Shown piece by piece: positions 37,601 through 45,416 of a DNA stretch of 64,000 nucleotides. The notes under the pieces are model-generated. The model worked only from the letters and a program-made list of their open reading frames with translations, had not been told where the DNA came from and searched no databases. The position numbers were made by a program, and so were the translations under genes. This DNA is from Spirosoma fluviale (lineage in GTDB: Bacteria > Bacteroidota > Bacteroidia > Cytophagales > Spirosomataceae): contig CAMDJW010000005.1 of NCBI GenBank assembly GCA_945901025.1, positions 80,102 to 144,101 on the forward strand, in the 5' to 3' direction. Within the stretch, counting starts at the first letter, position 1. Each line of letters starts with the position of its first letter.

Positions 37601-37950
37601 CCGATAAACTTTTCTATCAAGGCTTAGCTTGGCAAAAACTTAGCCAGCATTTAAAAAAATCCGTGATTTTTGACAAGCTAATAAACTTTGGTAAAAAGCA
37701 TGAAAATGATGAAATAAAAATAGACTTTTTTGCCGTTTCATTGCCTGATTTATTAGTCTTCGATGTCGACTTAAATCAAAAGAATTTTATTCATTGCCAA
37801 TATATGAAGGGTTTAGGATATTTAGGAAAGGGTTTGATTGACATTGCAAGTCAATATTTTGATAATGTATTGAGTATGAGTAAAGTACATATGGGAGCAA
37901 TGGCTCACAAAAATCTAATAGTGCATCATAAAAAAATATTATCTGTTTAA
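34609..37950 (+). CDS. DUF5107-TPR protein (cytosolic, probable carbohydrate-active)
   Basis: A 1113-aa protein without a signal peptide. Residues ~1-370 are DUF5107, a galactose-mutarotase-like beta-sandwich: VLPELGGRIQMAYDK, GPWISGGIEFNWPQHHRPST, LWWANPAVKVNDHYQSIFPPD. About 500-1100 carries many TPR repeats (TKSNNAMGLWYFKKGRFLKSKNYFEKAI, AYYNLGLCLKKLEYYEDAYSAFYKA). The conserved His/Glu/Trp residues suggest a sugar-binding or catalytic site, but the reaction is unknown to me. Its cytosolic location right before the sugar porter implies it acts on imported sugar or controls the pathway. Confidence 0.9.
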   Translation: MENKSYVNVWEESVIFPTYETGEPQKNPMFLEKRVYQGSSGVVYPNAIIESVSNTSVDKIYQAIYLENQFIKIMVLPELGGRIQMAYDKVKERHFVYFNQVIKPALVGLTGPWISGGIEFNWPQHHRPSTFEAIDFKIEENKNGSKTVWVSEIERMFSTKGMAGFTLYPDAAYLEVKGVLYNRTSLPQTFLWWANPAVKVNDHYQSIFPPDVYAVYDHGKRDVSSFPIATGSYYKIDYSPGTDISGYKNIPVPTSYMAINSKYNFLGGYEHDTQTGILHVANHHISPGKKQWTWGNGEFGNAWERNLTDEDGPYIELMTGVFTDNQPDFSWIMPNEEKHFTQYFMPYSEIGVVKNATKDLAINLEVSENEYQIMVYASGIQGDLIVELLSTNQLIFSEKINVSPYQVYRRKNFESFTDYESLELRIKDATGKVLISYSPEKPIVGELPEAAIAAKLPHQIESCEQLFLTGLHIEQYRHATYIATDYYEEALKRDPKDTKSNNAMGLWYFKKGRFLKSKNYFEKAIATLTNRNPNPYNSEAYYNLGLCLKKLEYYEDAYSAFYKATWAAAWQDVAYLELARIATIKKDHMMAIEHANDAINRNYRGHAARNVMIANLRITGDFEKALKLIHIALEMDSLNAICIFEKYLILKNTDLTEANVILLDFKLLMRGYVHNYIEYTFEYMSAGLFDEASQLLENYLNTTKEIYPIALYIAAFLAEKLNKNYLKFKFLSDAQKANPDFVFPNRLDEKIVLEWALAQNDDANACYFLGNYWYSHRQYDDAVLCWEKSLALQPNFATVHRNLSLAYFNKQKMLEKGLESMKEAFRLDNSDARILMELDQLHKIMNYDVIFRLQFLEKNPSLVEKREDLNLEYISLLNILGDYGKAKEMLLKRVFHPWEGGEGKVIGQYLFCQTELAKIEIKNQNYEMAIHLLNEAKVYPKNLGEGKIYGTQENDIDYLIGLCYEFKENKAEANRYFEMATEGLEEPVQAIFYNDQQPDKLFYQGLAWQKLSQHLKKSVIFDKLINFGKKHENDEIKIDFFAVSLPDLLVFDVDLNQKNFIHCQYMKGLGYLGKGLIDIASQYFDNVLSMSKVHMGAMAHKNLIVHHKKILSV

Positions 37951-37960
37951 ATGAAATTCA

Positions 37961-39280
37961 ATGAATTCAAAGTACACACTCTTTATTTCCTTCATATCAG
38001 CTCTTGGAGGATATTTATTCGGTTTTGACTTTGCTGTTATTGCAGGGGCGTTACCATTCTTAAAACAGGTTTATGTTTTAGATCCATGGTGGGTGGGTTT
38101 TTTAACTGGTACATTAGCAATTGGGTGTATGGCAGGCTGCCTACTTGCAGGATTACTTTCTGAAAGAATTGGCCGAAAACCTTCCTTGATGATTTCTGCA
38201 TTATTTTTTGCAATATCCTCTTTAGGAATGGCTTTTTCTAATACACTCTCCATTTTTCTTTTAATGCGTTTTGGTGCTGGTATTGGCGTTGGGATGGCCT
38301 CCATGTTGTCGCCATTGTATATTGCAGAAGTTTCTCCAGCAGAAATGAGAGGCAGAAATGTTTCCATCAATCAGCTTACTATTGTCTTGGGTATCTTAAT
38401 TACTAATCTTGTTAATTATTTCTTGGCAGACACTGGCCCAGATGCTTGGCGCTGGATGTTTGGTCTTGGGGCAGTGCCATCTTTCCTATTTTTTGGAGGT
38501 GTGTTGTTTTTACCTGAAAGCCCCCGATGGTTAATTTTAAATCAAAAAGTAGGGGAAGCCCGTATAATATTAGAAAAAATTGGTGGAAAATCGTTCGCAG
38601 AAACCACACTATTGAGTATTGAAAAATCACAGAAAATAGTCGTCAAAAATAGTAATATGTTTCAAAAGAAATTTTTACCAGCCATTTTTGTGGGTGTAGG
38701 CCTTGCCATATTTCAGCAATTTTGTGGTATAAATGTTGTTTTTAATTATACGTCAACACTGTATGAGTCATTAGGTGCAGACCTCAACCGGCAACTTTTA
38801 GAAACTATTTTTATAGGAGTTGTAAATGTAATTTTTACTCTCGTGGCCATGTTGCAAGTAGATAAATTGGGAAGAAGGCCACTTATGTTGTTTGGTAGTT
38901 TAGGGTTGACAATTTTATACATAATTATAGCTTCGGTACTACAATTAAAGCTAGACCCCATCATTTTATCGGTATTTGTCTTGATAGCAATTAGTATTTA
39001 TTCATCTACCATCGCACCTGTTACATGGGTACTTATTTCGGAGATTTTTCCTAACGAAATTCGTGGCAAGGCCTCATCTTTTGCCATATTATGTTTGTGG
39101 GCATCTTATTTTATTTTAGTATTTACGTTTCCCATCTTAGCAGAAAAATTAGGCACTTATGGTCCTTTTTGGTTGTATGCGAGTATTTGTTTAGTAGGAT
39201 TTTGGTTTATTAAAGTCAATGTTAAAGAAACTAAAGGCAAGACACTAGAGCAAATGGAAGATATATTTTTACCCCATTAA
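37961..39280 (+). CDS. Sugar-porter (SP) family MFS transporter
   Basis: A 439-aa inner-membrane sugar symporter with about 12 membrane segments. Family signatures are present in both halves: LSERIGRKPSLM, MRGRNVSINQL, FLPESPRWL in the first, and QQFCGINVVFNYTSTLYE, DKLGRRPLMLFG, and NEIRGKASS in the second. It is related to XylE/GlcP-type proton symporters. It starts 10 bases after the DUF5107 stop and would carry the monosaccharide or small product released by the GH2 enzyme. Confidence 0.95.
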   Translation: MNSKYTLFISFISALGGYLFGFDFAVIAGALPFLKQVYVLDPWWVGFLTGTLAIGCMAGCLLAGLLSERIGRKPSLMISALFFAISSLGMAFSNTLSIFLLMRFGAGIGVGMASMLSPLYIAEVSPAEMRGRNVSINQLTIVLGILITNLVNYFLADTGPDAWRWMFGLGAVPSFLFFGGVLFLPESPRWLILNQKVGEARIILEKIGGKSFAETTLLSIEKSQKIVVKNSNMFQKKFLPAIFVGVGLAIFQQFCGINVVFNYTSTLYESLGADLNRQLLETIFIGVVNVIFTLVAMLQVDKLGRRPLMLFGSLGLTILYIIIASVLQLKLDPIILSVFVLIAISIYSSTIAPVTWVLISEIFPNEIRGKASSFAILCLWASYFILVFTFPILAEKLGTYGPFWLYASICLVGFWFIKVNVKETKGKTLEQMEDIFLPH

Positions 39281-39487
39281 AATAATATTTTAATGTATTT
39301 AGGATGTTTTAACATCAAAAATGTTCAATTATTATCAAATAAAATTAAGAGTTACTTAACTAAAGTATTTTATAGGTTTATTTTTTGTTAGGAATACTTG
39401 TAATTTAATTTAACAGGATTAACGTTTTCAGGATTAAGTAACCATCACCTTTAAAGATGTAAAATTGTTTGAAAATTTAGGCTATGA

Positions 39488-40387
39488 CTACTCTCTCCTT
39501 TTTTTTCTATATTCTACAGCTGATACTCCAATTAGTTTTTTAAATAATCTGGAAAAATAGTATTGGTCGGTAATACCTAGCTCAAAGGAAATTTCTTTAA
39601 TCCTACTTTCTGTAAATAAAAGATACTGACAAGCTTTTTGCACCTTAAGGTGATTAAAATACTCAATAGGGGCAAAACCAGTTTTTTTTCGAAATAAGAA
39701 GGAAAAGTGTGAAGCTGACAAATTTACTTCATTTGATATATCTTGTAAGCTCAATAATTTGTTAGTATTATTTTTTAGAAATTCTATTGCCAAATCAATT
39801 GAATCTTTAGAAAATGTCGAATTATCAAAATTTCTTTGAGTTTTATAAATACAAGTGGTGATAAAATGCCAAAAACACATGTTAGTATAGGTTAAATTAT
39901 CGGAACTATACCCATTTTCTAGCTGGCTATAAATTTCTTCAAATTGCAAAACCATTTTTTCGACATCATGTAATAATCCCTTGTAGCCAAGCATCTTATT
40001 ATTTACTAAATCAATAATACAACGACCAATGTTACCTTTAAAATGAACCCAATAAATAGACCATGGATTATTTTCATCTGAAACATATTTATGTCCTAAT
40101 TTTGCAGGAATTACAACAAACTCACCTGGGTTTAAACAATAAATTACTTTTTGAATAGTAATTTCCCCTTTTCCCTCAACACAACAAATCAAAATATTTT
40201 GCTCACTCCCGTTTAACCTTTCACGATAATGAAATCTAGCTTTTGGGTAGAAACCAATATCAGTAATATAAAGTGTATTTATAATTTCATTCTTCTCAAT
40301 CTGATAATTTAATATTTTTCTTGGAATGATTATTCCTTTTTGACCTTGGAAACCTTTATGTTTTTTGATGTTTTGACCAGTTAACAT
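39488..40387 (-). CDS. AraC-family transcriptional regulator of the sugar locus
   Basis: A 299-aa regulator with an N-terminal cupin sugar-sensing domain (~45-150; GEFVVIPAKLGHKYVSDENNPWSIYWVHFKGN, the 'YWvHF.G' mark of sugar-responsive AraC proteins) and two C-terminal helix-turn-helix motifs (~205-299; LSASHFSFLFRKKTGFAPIEYF and IKEISFELGITDQYYFSRLFKK). It is convergent with the porter gene at the end of the locus and probably activates it on binding sugar. It replaces the hybrid two-component or anti-sigma systems of many other PULs. Confidence 0.93.
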   Translation of the reverse strand: MLTGQNIKKHKGFQGQKGIIIPRKILNYQIEKNEIINTLYITDIGFYPKARFHYRERLNGSEQNILICCVEGKGEITIQKVIYCLNPGEFVVIPAKLGHKYVSDENNPWSIYWVHFKGNIGRCIIDLVNNKMLGYKGLLHDVEKMVLQFEEIYSQLENGYSSDNLTYTNMCFWHFITTCIYKTQRNFDNSTFSKDSIDLAIEFLKNNTNKLLSLQDISNEVNLSASHFSFLFRKKTGFAPIEYFNHLKVQKACQYLLFTESRIKEISFELGITDQYYFSRLFKKLIGVSAVEYRKKRRE

Positions 40388-40431
40388 TTTGGATTTATTT
40401 ATTAAATAAAATTAATGTAATCAATTGTACG

Positions 40432-40450
40432 TCGTCAAACTAAAGTGGAC
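40432..40450 (-). repeat. Inverted copy of the GTCCACTTT...TGACGA box
   Basis: On the reverse strand it reads GTCCACTTTAGTTTGACGA. This matches the boxes at about 12244 and 23199 (GTCCA, C or A, a T run, then GCTGA and a GATT end) but faces inward at the right end of the PUL. The three may be ends of an old transposable unit. Confidence 0.45.
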
Positions 40451-40853
40451 TTTTCCTTAAGGAGTGTTTCGTGTTTTTGTGAATTTATAATTTCTTTTTT
40501 TTCTGTGCAATCTTTGGCTGTTTTTATTTTCTCATAGTTCAATCTTCATTATTTCCTGTATCGTTTAAATTTAAACAACCCCACATTTCATTCGAAACCC
40601 CCTCTCGTGCTACCCGATTTGTTAGCACTCACATAAAATAAAAGAATCCCAAATTAATCAATTCTTGAGGCTATTTTTAATTTCCTTTTGCACATTAATG
40701 CTATATATTATATATGAGAACCTAAATCGTATTAAAGGGGTAAACAGGTAAAATATTGCCGATGGGTTATACGCCTTCTCTTTCATCTATAAATGCAATA
40801 AATCAAAGCGTATGTAATTGAGAGTAAACAGAAGTAAATGGGTGGATTAACAC

Positions 40854-40878
40854 AAAACCTTTACCTATACCTTTACCT
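40854..40878. promoter_or_regulatory. Right doubled CCTTTACCT motif (candidate integrase arm site)
   Basis: A 25-bp near-copy (one mismatch) of 7858-7882, in the same orientation and 52 bases inside attR. Confidence 0.5.
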
Positions 40879-40887
40879 GTTAAATAT

Positions 40888-40920
40888 AAAGGCCTCTAAT
40901 AGATTGATTTAGAGGCCTTT
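40888..40920 (-). terminator. Element-supplied terminator for the tRNA-Arg gene
   Basis: AAAGGCCTCTAA and TTAGAGGCCTTT form a perfect 12-bp stem with a 9-base loop. It lies 14 bases past the tRNA 3' end and would replace the original terminator left at 7686-7718. Confidence 0.8.
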
Positions 40921-40930
40921 ATGCGTAATA

Positions 40931-40949
40931 CTAGTGATCGCGTAGGGAT
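40931..40949. repeat. attR, 19-bp direct repeat at the tRNA 3' end
   Basis: CTAGTGATCGCGTAGGGAT, identical to 7729-7747. Fifteen of its bases are the acceptor/T-arm end of tRNA-Arg, so the gene stays intact after insertion. Confidence 0.85.
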
Positions 40950-41008
40950 TCGAACCCCAAACCTTCTCATCCGTAGTGAGATGCTCTATCCAATTGAGCT
41001 ACGCAACC
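40935..41008 (-). tRNA. tRNA-Arg (anticodon ACG)
   Basis: A 74-base cloverleaf on the reverse strand. Acceptor GGTTGCG pairs with CGCGATC (two G-U pairs), discriminator A. D arm is GCTC...GAGC. Anticodon stem TCTCA/TGAGA holds loop CTACGGA, giving anticodon ACG. T arm is TGGGG-TTCGAAT-CCCTA. CCA is not encoded. It reads CGN arginine codons after A34 becomes inosine. It is the integration site of the 33-kb element. Confidence 0.95.
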
Positions 41009-41084
41009 AATACCCCTAAGGGACTGCAAAGGTAAAATTTCTTAGGCAATTTGAAAAGGCTTCGCCCAAAAAATTCAAAAATCT

Positions 41085-41861
41085 TTATTTCCCAGTAAAT
41101 TTAGGGGCTCTTTTCTGTATGAAAGACATGACTCCCTCTGAAAAATCAGCGGAACGTCCAGCCACCGACTGAGCGTTGGCCTCCGACTCTAAAACATCCC
41201 CCAATTCCTGGTTTTGCGCTTTTTGCAATGACTGTTTCATCAGCCCAATAGCCAAGGTAGGCCTTTCAGCAAATTCCTTCGCCAATGAATCCACTCGGCC
41301 TTGCCATGCTTCTTCGGTCACAACCTCCGCCACAAATCCAATATCTTTCGCTTCCGAAGCAGAAACACGCTTTCCCGTGCTGGCCAACTCAAATGCTTTG
41401 TGATATCCAAGCGACTGCATTAAAAATGCAGTACTCCCCGCGTCCATCGCCAAACCTATTTGTATAAACAATTCCGAAAAATACGCTCCTTCTTTGGCAA
41501 TTATATAATCACAGGCCAAAGCTAAGCTGCAACCCGCCCCCGCCGCTACCCCATTGATCGCGCCTATCACAGGTTTATTCAATCCGCGCAATGCCAAAAT
41601 CATCGGGTTATAGGTGGCGCGCAACACATTTCCTAAATCAGGATCCGTAACCCCAGCCTTCAAATCAGCTCCCGAACAGAACGCTTTTCCCGAGCCCGTG
41701 ATGACTAAAACACGTACCAAATCAGAGATTTGAGCCGATTCTGCCACTTCACGTATCTCATGAATTAACCCTGGATTCAACGCATTGAACACCTCAGGCC
41801 TATTCAATTCAATAGTCCAAATAGGCCCAGAACGATGCAATTTCAAATAGTTGAATTCCAT
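41085..41861 (-). CDS. Enoyl-CoA hydratase/isomerase (PaaG-like)
   Basis: A 258-aa crotonase-family protein. The oxyanion-hole stretches are SGKAFCSGADLKAG (~58-71) and INGVAAGAGCSLALACD (~105-121). The region GLAMDAGSTAFLMQSLG carries an Asp in place of the second hydratase Glu, as in PaaG-type ring-1,2-epoxyphenylacetyl-CoA isomerases. It may work in aromatic or fatty-acid breakdown, but no pathway partners lie nearby. It is the first gene right of the island. Confidence 0.88.
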   Translation of the reverse strand: MEFNYLKLHRSGPIWTIELNRPEVFNALNPGLIHEIREVAESAQISDLVRVLVITGSGKAFCSGADLKAGVTDPDLGNVLRATYNPMILALRGLNKPVIGAINGVAAGAGCSLALACDYIIAKEGAYFSELFIQIGLAMDAGSTAFLMQSLGYHKAFELASTGKRVSASEAKDIGFVAEVVTEEAWQGRVDSLAKEFAERPTLAIGLMKQSLQKAQNQELGDVLESEANAQSVAGRSADFSEGVMSFIQKRAPKFTGK

Positions 41862-41884
41862 ATTTTGATCTTTTTTGCACGCTA

Positions 41885-42030
41885 AAACTATTACCTATTA
41901 CTTTTTACCTGTTACCTAATACTTATTACCTAATACTTCTTACCTATTACCTAATACTTCTTACCTGTTACCTAATACTTATTACCTAATACTTCTTACC
42001 TATTACCTATTACCTAATACCTATTACCTA
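41885..42030. repeat. Long 7-bp tandem repeat cluster (TATTACC/TAATACTTMTTACC)
   Basis: About 145 bases of TATTACC, TAATACT and TCTTACC heptamers between rpoN and the enoyl-CoA hydratase gene. It is the longest member of the family here, with a 28-bp higher-order period in the middle. It reaches the rpoN stop codon. Confidence 0.85.
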
Positions 42031-43461
42031 AAACCCTTTCCTCAACCTCGCCACCGGAATCCCCAAGGCCTCCCTATATTTTGCCACGGTGCGGCGCTTC
42101 ACCACATAGCCTTTTTCAGCCAAGATTTTCTCCAATTCTTCATCGGTATGCGGAGAACCCGCAGGTTCCTGCTCAATAATCTCCCGCAAAATATTCTTTA
42201 ACTCCCTCGTAGATATATCTTCCCCAGAATCATTCATGATTCCCTCTGAAAAGAAATATTTCAAAGGAAACATCCCAAAATCCGTTTGCACCGACTTCGC
42301 CGACACTACCCTAGAAACCGTTGAAATGTCCATCCCAATGACCTCCGCAATCTCTTTCATTTTCAAGGGCCTCAATTGTGCATCGTCGCCCGTCAGAAAA
42401 AAATCATATTGCTTGCTCACAATTCCCTCCATCGTTTTCAATAAAGTTCCTTGACGCTGCTGAATAGCCTGAATAAACCATGAGGCCGAATCCAATTTAT
42501 GCTTAATAAAAGTCACCGCCTCCTTAATGTCCTTCTGCTGCTTATCGCCTTTGGCATACGTCTGCAACATCTCCTGAAAGGCCCGACTCACCCGTAATTC
42601 AGGGGCATTTTTGCCATTCAATTTAATTTCTAATTTACCTTCCAAAGCCGTCACAATGAAATCAGGTTGTAAATAAGGAGCCACCTCCCCCACTTCCGTC
42701 CCACCCGGTTTCGGGTTTAAGCGCGTAATAATTTTAATAGCTTGCTTTAATAGAGCATCATCGACACCCAATTTTTGCTGAATCTGTGCAAAGTGTTTTT
42801 TCGAAAACTCATCAAAATAGTGGTCAATCAATTTAATCGCCAAACCATACGCCGGCTCATCCACTTCCCTCCGATGCAATTGCAGCGACAAACATTCCTG
42901 TAAATCCCTCGCTCCTATGCCAGCCGGATCCAATTCCTGTACTTTTTTTAGAATCCCCTCCACCTCCTCATAATTCGTTATAAAGCCAATCGTAAATTCT
43001 AAATCATTTACTATGCTCTCGATATTTCGCCTCAAATAACCATCATCTTCCAAAGACCCAATGATCTGTTGGGCCAATAATTGTTCGCGTTCTGTTTTGA
43101 CAATAAACCCAATCTGCATGAGCAAATATTCCTCCGCACTCGAAACCGTTGCCATTGGGCGCTCCTTCGTCTCCTCATTCGGATCATAGGAATCCCCCGC
43201 CATCTTATACCCCGAATAATCATCTTGTAAATAATCCCCGATCTCCAATTCCTCCCGCTCTAAATCATCCACCGATTCTCTTTCAAGAGGTTCATCCAAA
43301 TCATTTACTTCTGGCCCCTCCTCTAAGGCCGGATTCTCCTCCAATTCATCCTCAATCCGAGCCGCCAATTCCGCCGTGGGAATCTGCAACAACTTGATCA
43401 ATTGGATCTGTTGGGGAGATAAACGCTGCTGCTGAGAAAGTTTTAATGATAAATTTGACAT
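42028..43461 (-). CDS. rpoN: RNA polymerase sigma-54 factor
   Basis: A 477-aa protein with all sigma-54 regions. The Gln/Leu-rich activator-contacting region I starts MSNLSLKLSQQQRLSPQQIQLIKLLQI. An acidic region II (~45-90) follows. The core-binding and helix-turn-helix region is EIAEVIGMDISTVSRVV, and the RpoN box is RRTVAKYREALGIP near the C-terminus. It directs polymerase to -24/-12 promoters with AAA activators. The stop codon abuts a heptamer repeat cluster. Confidence 0.97.
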   Translation of the reverse strand: MSNLSLKLSQQQRLSPQQIQLIKLLQIPTAELAARIEDELEENPALEEGPEVNDLDEPLERESVDDLEREELEIGDYLQDDYSGYKMAGDSYDPNEETKERPMATVSSAEEYLLMQIGFIVKTEREQLLAQQIIGSLEDDGYLRRNIESIVNDLEFTIGFITNYEEVEGILKKVQELDPAGIGARDLQECLSLQLHRREVDEPAYGLAIKLIDHYFDEFSKKHFAQIQQKLGVDDALLKQAIKIITRLNPKPGGTEVGEVAPYLQPDFIVTALEGKLEIKLNGKNAPELRVSRAFQEMLQTYAKGDKQQKDIKEAVTFIKHKLDSASWFIQAIQQRQGTLLKTMEGIVSKQYDFFLTGDDAQLRPLKMKEIAEVIGMDISTVSRVVSAKSVQTDFGMFPLKYFFSEGIMNDSGEDISTRELKNILREIIEQEPAGSPHTDEELEKILAEKGYVVKRRTVAKYREALGIPVARLRKGF

Positions 43462-43607
43462 CTACAATTTAATTGGAGCAAATATAAGCCGATTTACATT
43501 CAATGTTAAAAATAATCCTTAATCGTAAATAAATAAAAAAAATCCGTTTTTTTAACGTAATTTTGAGGGTTATTGCCCATCTAAAGGGCCTTTTGATTTA
43601 TTATCGC

Positions 43608-45038
43608 ATGCAAATTAAAGAAATATTAGGTTTAACAGCAGCCCAACAAGCCATCACGGTAAAGGGATGGGTTCGTACCAAACGAAATTCCGCGGCTGTC
43701 GCATTTATTGCCATCAACGATGGTTCCACGATTAACAACATTCAAGCGGTTGTTAATGAAGGTTCCATTCCCGAGGAAACATTGAAATTAGTGACCACGG
43801 GGGCTTGTATCGCCGTTCATGGAATTTTAATCCCCTCACAAGGACAAGGACAAAGCGTAGAAGTCCAAGTAAATTCCATCGAAATATATGGCGCTGCAGA
43901 CCCAGAAAAATATCCGCTTCAGCCGAAAAAACACTCCTTGGAGTTTTTAAGAGAAATAGGTCACCTGCGACCTAGGACCAATACTTTTTCCGCAATCTTG
44001 CGCATTCGACATGCCCTGGCCTTTGCAATCAACACGTATTTCAACGACCACGGTTTCTTCTATTTACATACGCCCATCATTACGGGTTCTGATGCAGAGG
44101 GTGCGGGCGAAATGTTTCGGGTAACTACATTACCTGCCATCAATCCGCCATTAACCGAAGACGGAAAAGTAGATTATAAAGAAGATTTCTTTGGCAAAGA
44201 GACCAATTTGACGGTTTCGGGCCAACTAGAAGGTGAATTGGGCGCTTTGGCCTTATCAAAAATATATACGTTTGGACCTACATTTAGAGCAGAAAATTCA
44301 AATACGACGCGTCACTTAGCTGAGTTCTGGATGGTCGAGCCTGAAATGGCATTTTTCGAACTATCTGATAATATGAATTTGGCCGAAGATTTTACCAAGT
44401 TCTTGATTAAATACGCGTTAGATCATTGCGCTGACGATATAGCTTTTCTAGAGAAAAGATTATTAGAGGAAGAGAAAATGAAAAAGAAAGAGGAACAATC
44501 GGAATTGACTCTTTCTGAAAAATTAAAATTTGTCACGGAGAATACCTTTGAACGTTTGACCTATACAGAAGCGATCGATATATTGCTTCAGTCCAAAGCC
44601 CACAAACAAGGTAAATTCAATTACCTAGTCGATTGGGGAATCGATTTGCAATCAGAGCACGAGCGCTACTTGGTTGAAAAACATTTCAAAAAACCCGTTA
44701 TTTTAACACATTACCCGAAAGAAATCAAAGCCTTTTACATGAAGCAAGAGGTGGATGGAAAAACGGTCCGCGCCATGGATGTATTGTTTCCCGGCATCGG
44801 CGAAATCATCGGTGGATCGCAGCGTGAAGATGATTACGAAAAACTTTTACAAAGAACAAAAGAGGTGGGAATCGAAGAGGAATCCATTTGGTGGTATTTA
44901 CAAACGCGCCAATTTGGCTCAGCGCCCCATTCAGGTTTTGGTTTAGGTTTCGAGCGACTTGTACTATTTGTTACTGGAATGAGCAACATCCGTGATGTAA
45001 TTCCGTTCCCAAGAACACCTAAAACGGCAGAATTTTAA
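43608..45038 (+). CDS. asnS: Asparaginyl-tRNA synthetase
   Basis: Start set at 43608 (MQIKEILGL), because the 15 upstream codons are not family-like. The 476-aa class II synthetase has an OB-fold anticodon domain (~15-105; [23 protein letters not shown]), motif 2 [21 protein letters not shown], and motif 3 [12 protein letters not shown]. It charges tRNA-Asn with asparagine. It begins a tight cluster with dgkA, DUF4290, murA and MATE genes (1-5 base gaps). Confidence 0.97.
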   Translation: MQIKEILGLTAAQQAITVKGWVRTKRNSAAVAFIAINDGSTINNIQAVVNEGSIPEETLKLVTTGACIAVHGILIPSQGQGQSVEVQVNSIEIYGAADPEKYPLQPKKHSLEFLREIGHLRPRTNTFSAILRIRHALAFAINTYFNDHGFFYLHTPIITGSDAEGAGEMFRVTTLPAINPPLTEDGKVDYKEDFFGKETNLTVSGQLEGELGALALSKIYTFGPTFRAENSNTTRHLAEFWMVEPEMAFFELSDNMNLAEDFTKFLIKYALDHCADDIAFLEKRLLEEEKMKKKEEQSELTLSEKLKFVTENTFERLTYTEAIDILLQSKAHKQGKFNYLVDWGIDLQSEHERYLVEKHFKKPVILTHYPKEIKAFYMKQEVDGKTVRAMDVLFPGIGEIIGGSQREDDYEKLLQRTKEVGIEEESIWWYLQTRQFGSAPHSGFGLGFERLVLFVTGMSNIRDVIPFPRTPKTAEF

Positions 45039-45039
45039 G

Positions 45040-45411
45040 ATGTTGAAAAAAATGTTCAAAAGTATCGGAGTTGCCTTTGACGGGATTATCGACTTAATTA
45101 AGTGCGAAAATAATGCCAAAGTACATTTAGTTTCCACCATCGTTGTGATCATCGTGGGTTTAAAATTGCAATTTTTAGCCATTGAATGGTTGTGGATTTC
45201 ATTGGCGATTGCCGGGGTATGGGTAGCTGAATTAATTAATACGGCCATCGAAAAGCTAACGGATTTAGTTTCGCCAGAAATAAATCCAATCGCAAAAAAA
45301 GTAAAAGATTATGCCGCAGGTGCAGTTTTAGTCATGGCAATTTGGGCCATATTTGTTTTTTGTCTAATTTCCTTACCTCATCTATGGATGTGGCTAGCAT
45401 TTTCTAGGTAA
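45040..45411 (+). CDS. dgkA: Diacylglycerol/undecaprenol kinase (DgkA family)
   Basis: A 123-aa inner-membrane kinase with three membrane segments. The family signature is ELINTAIEKLTDLVSPE (ExxNTAIExxxD); the N-terminal part has FKSIGVAFDGIIDLIKCENNAKVHL. It phosphorylates diacylglycerol or undecaprenol, feeding lipid carrier recycling. It starts one base after asnS, next to murA, which suits a cell-wall role. Confidence 0.94.
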   Translation: MLKKMFKSIGVAFDGIIDLIKCENNAKVHLVSTIVVIIVGLKLQFLAIEWLWISLAIAGVWVAELINTAIEKLTDLVSPEINPIAKKVKDYAAGAVLVMAIWAIFVFCLISLPHLWMWLAFSR

Positions 45412-45416
45412 ACATT

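Larger units (their letters stand above)
40388..40930. other. 543-bp right end of the island, non-coding
   Basis: No gene is seen. It contains the inverted copy of the GTCCACTTT...TGACGA box (40432-40450), the right arm-like repeat (40854-40878) and an element-borne terminator (40888-40920). The rest is unremarkable AT-rich DNA upstream of the AraC gene. Confidence 0.6.
7729..40949. mobile_element. 33.2-kb integrative element in tRNA-Arg carrying a PUL and a surface-protease module
   Basis: The 19-bp sequence CTAGTGATCGCGTAGGGAT occurs at 7729-7747 and 40931-40949; the right copy covers the 3' end of an intact tRNA-Arg. A tyrosine integrase lies 155 bp inside the left copy. A doubled CCTTTACCT motif lies inside both ends (7858-7882 and 40854-40878). 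The core genes are integrase, an excisionase-like HTH, a D5-type helicase, a Sak4-like ATPase and DUF3871. No relaxase, coupling protein, capsid or terminase gene is present, so it is satellite- or plasmid-like and probably needs help to move between cells. Its cargo is the OmpA/LamG/ATLF-like module and a complete SusCD sugar locus. All genes look intact, so excision is plausible. Confidence 0.85.

Noticed and set aside
7729..40949. Calling the element an ICE or a prophage
   Set aside because: No relaxase, type IV coupling or secretion genes, terminase, portal or capsid genes are present.
43149..43397. Pro-rich forward-strand frame within rpoN
   Set aside because: Antisense to the acidic region II of sigma-54, with no independent support.
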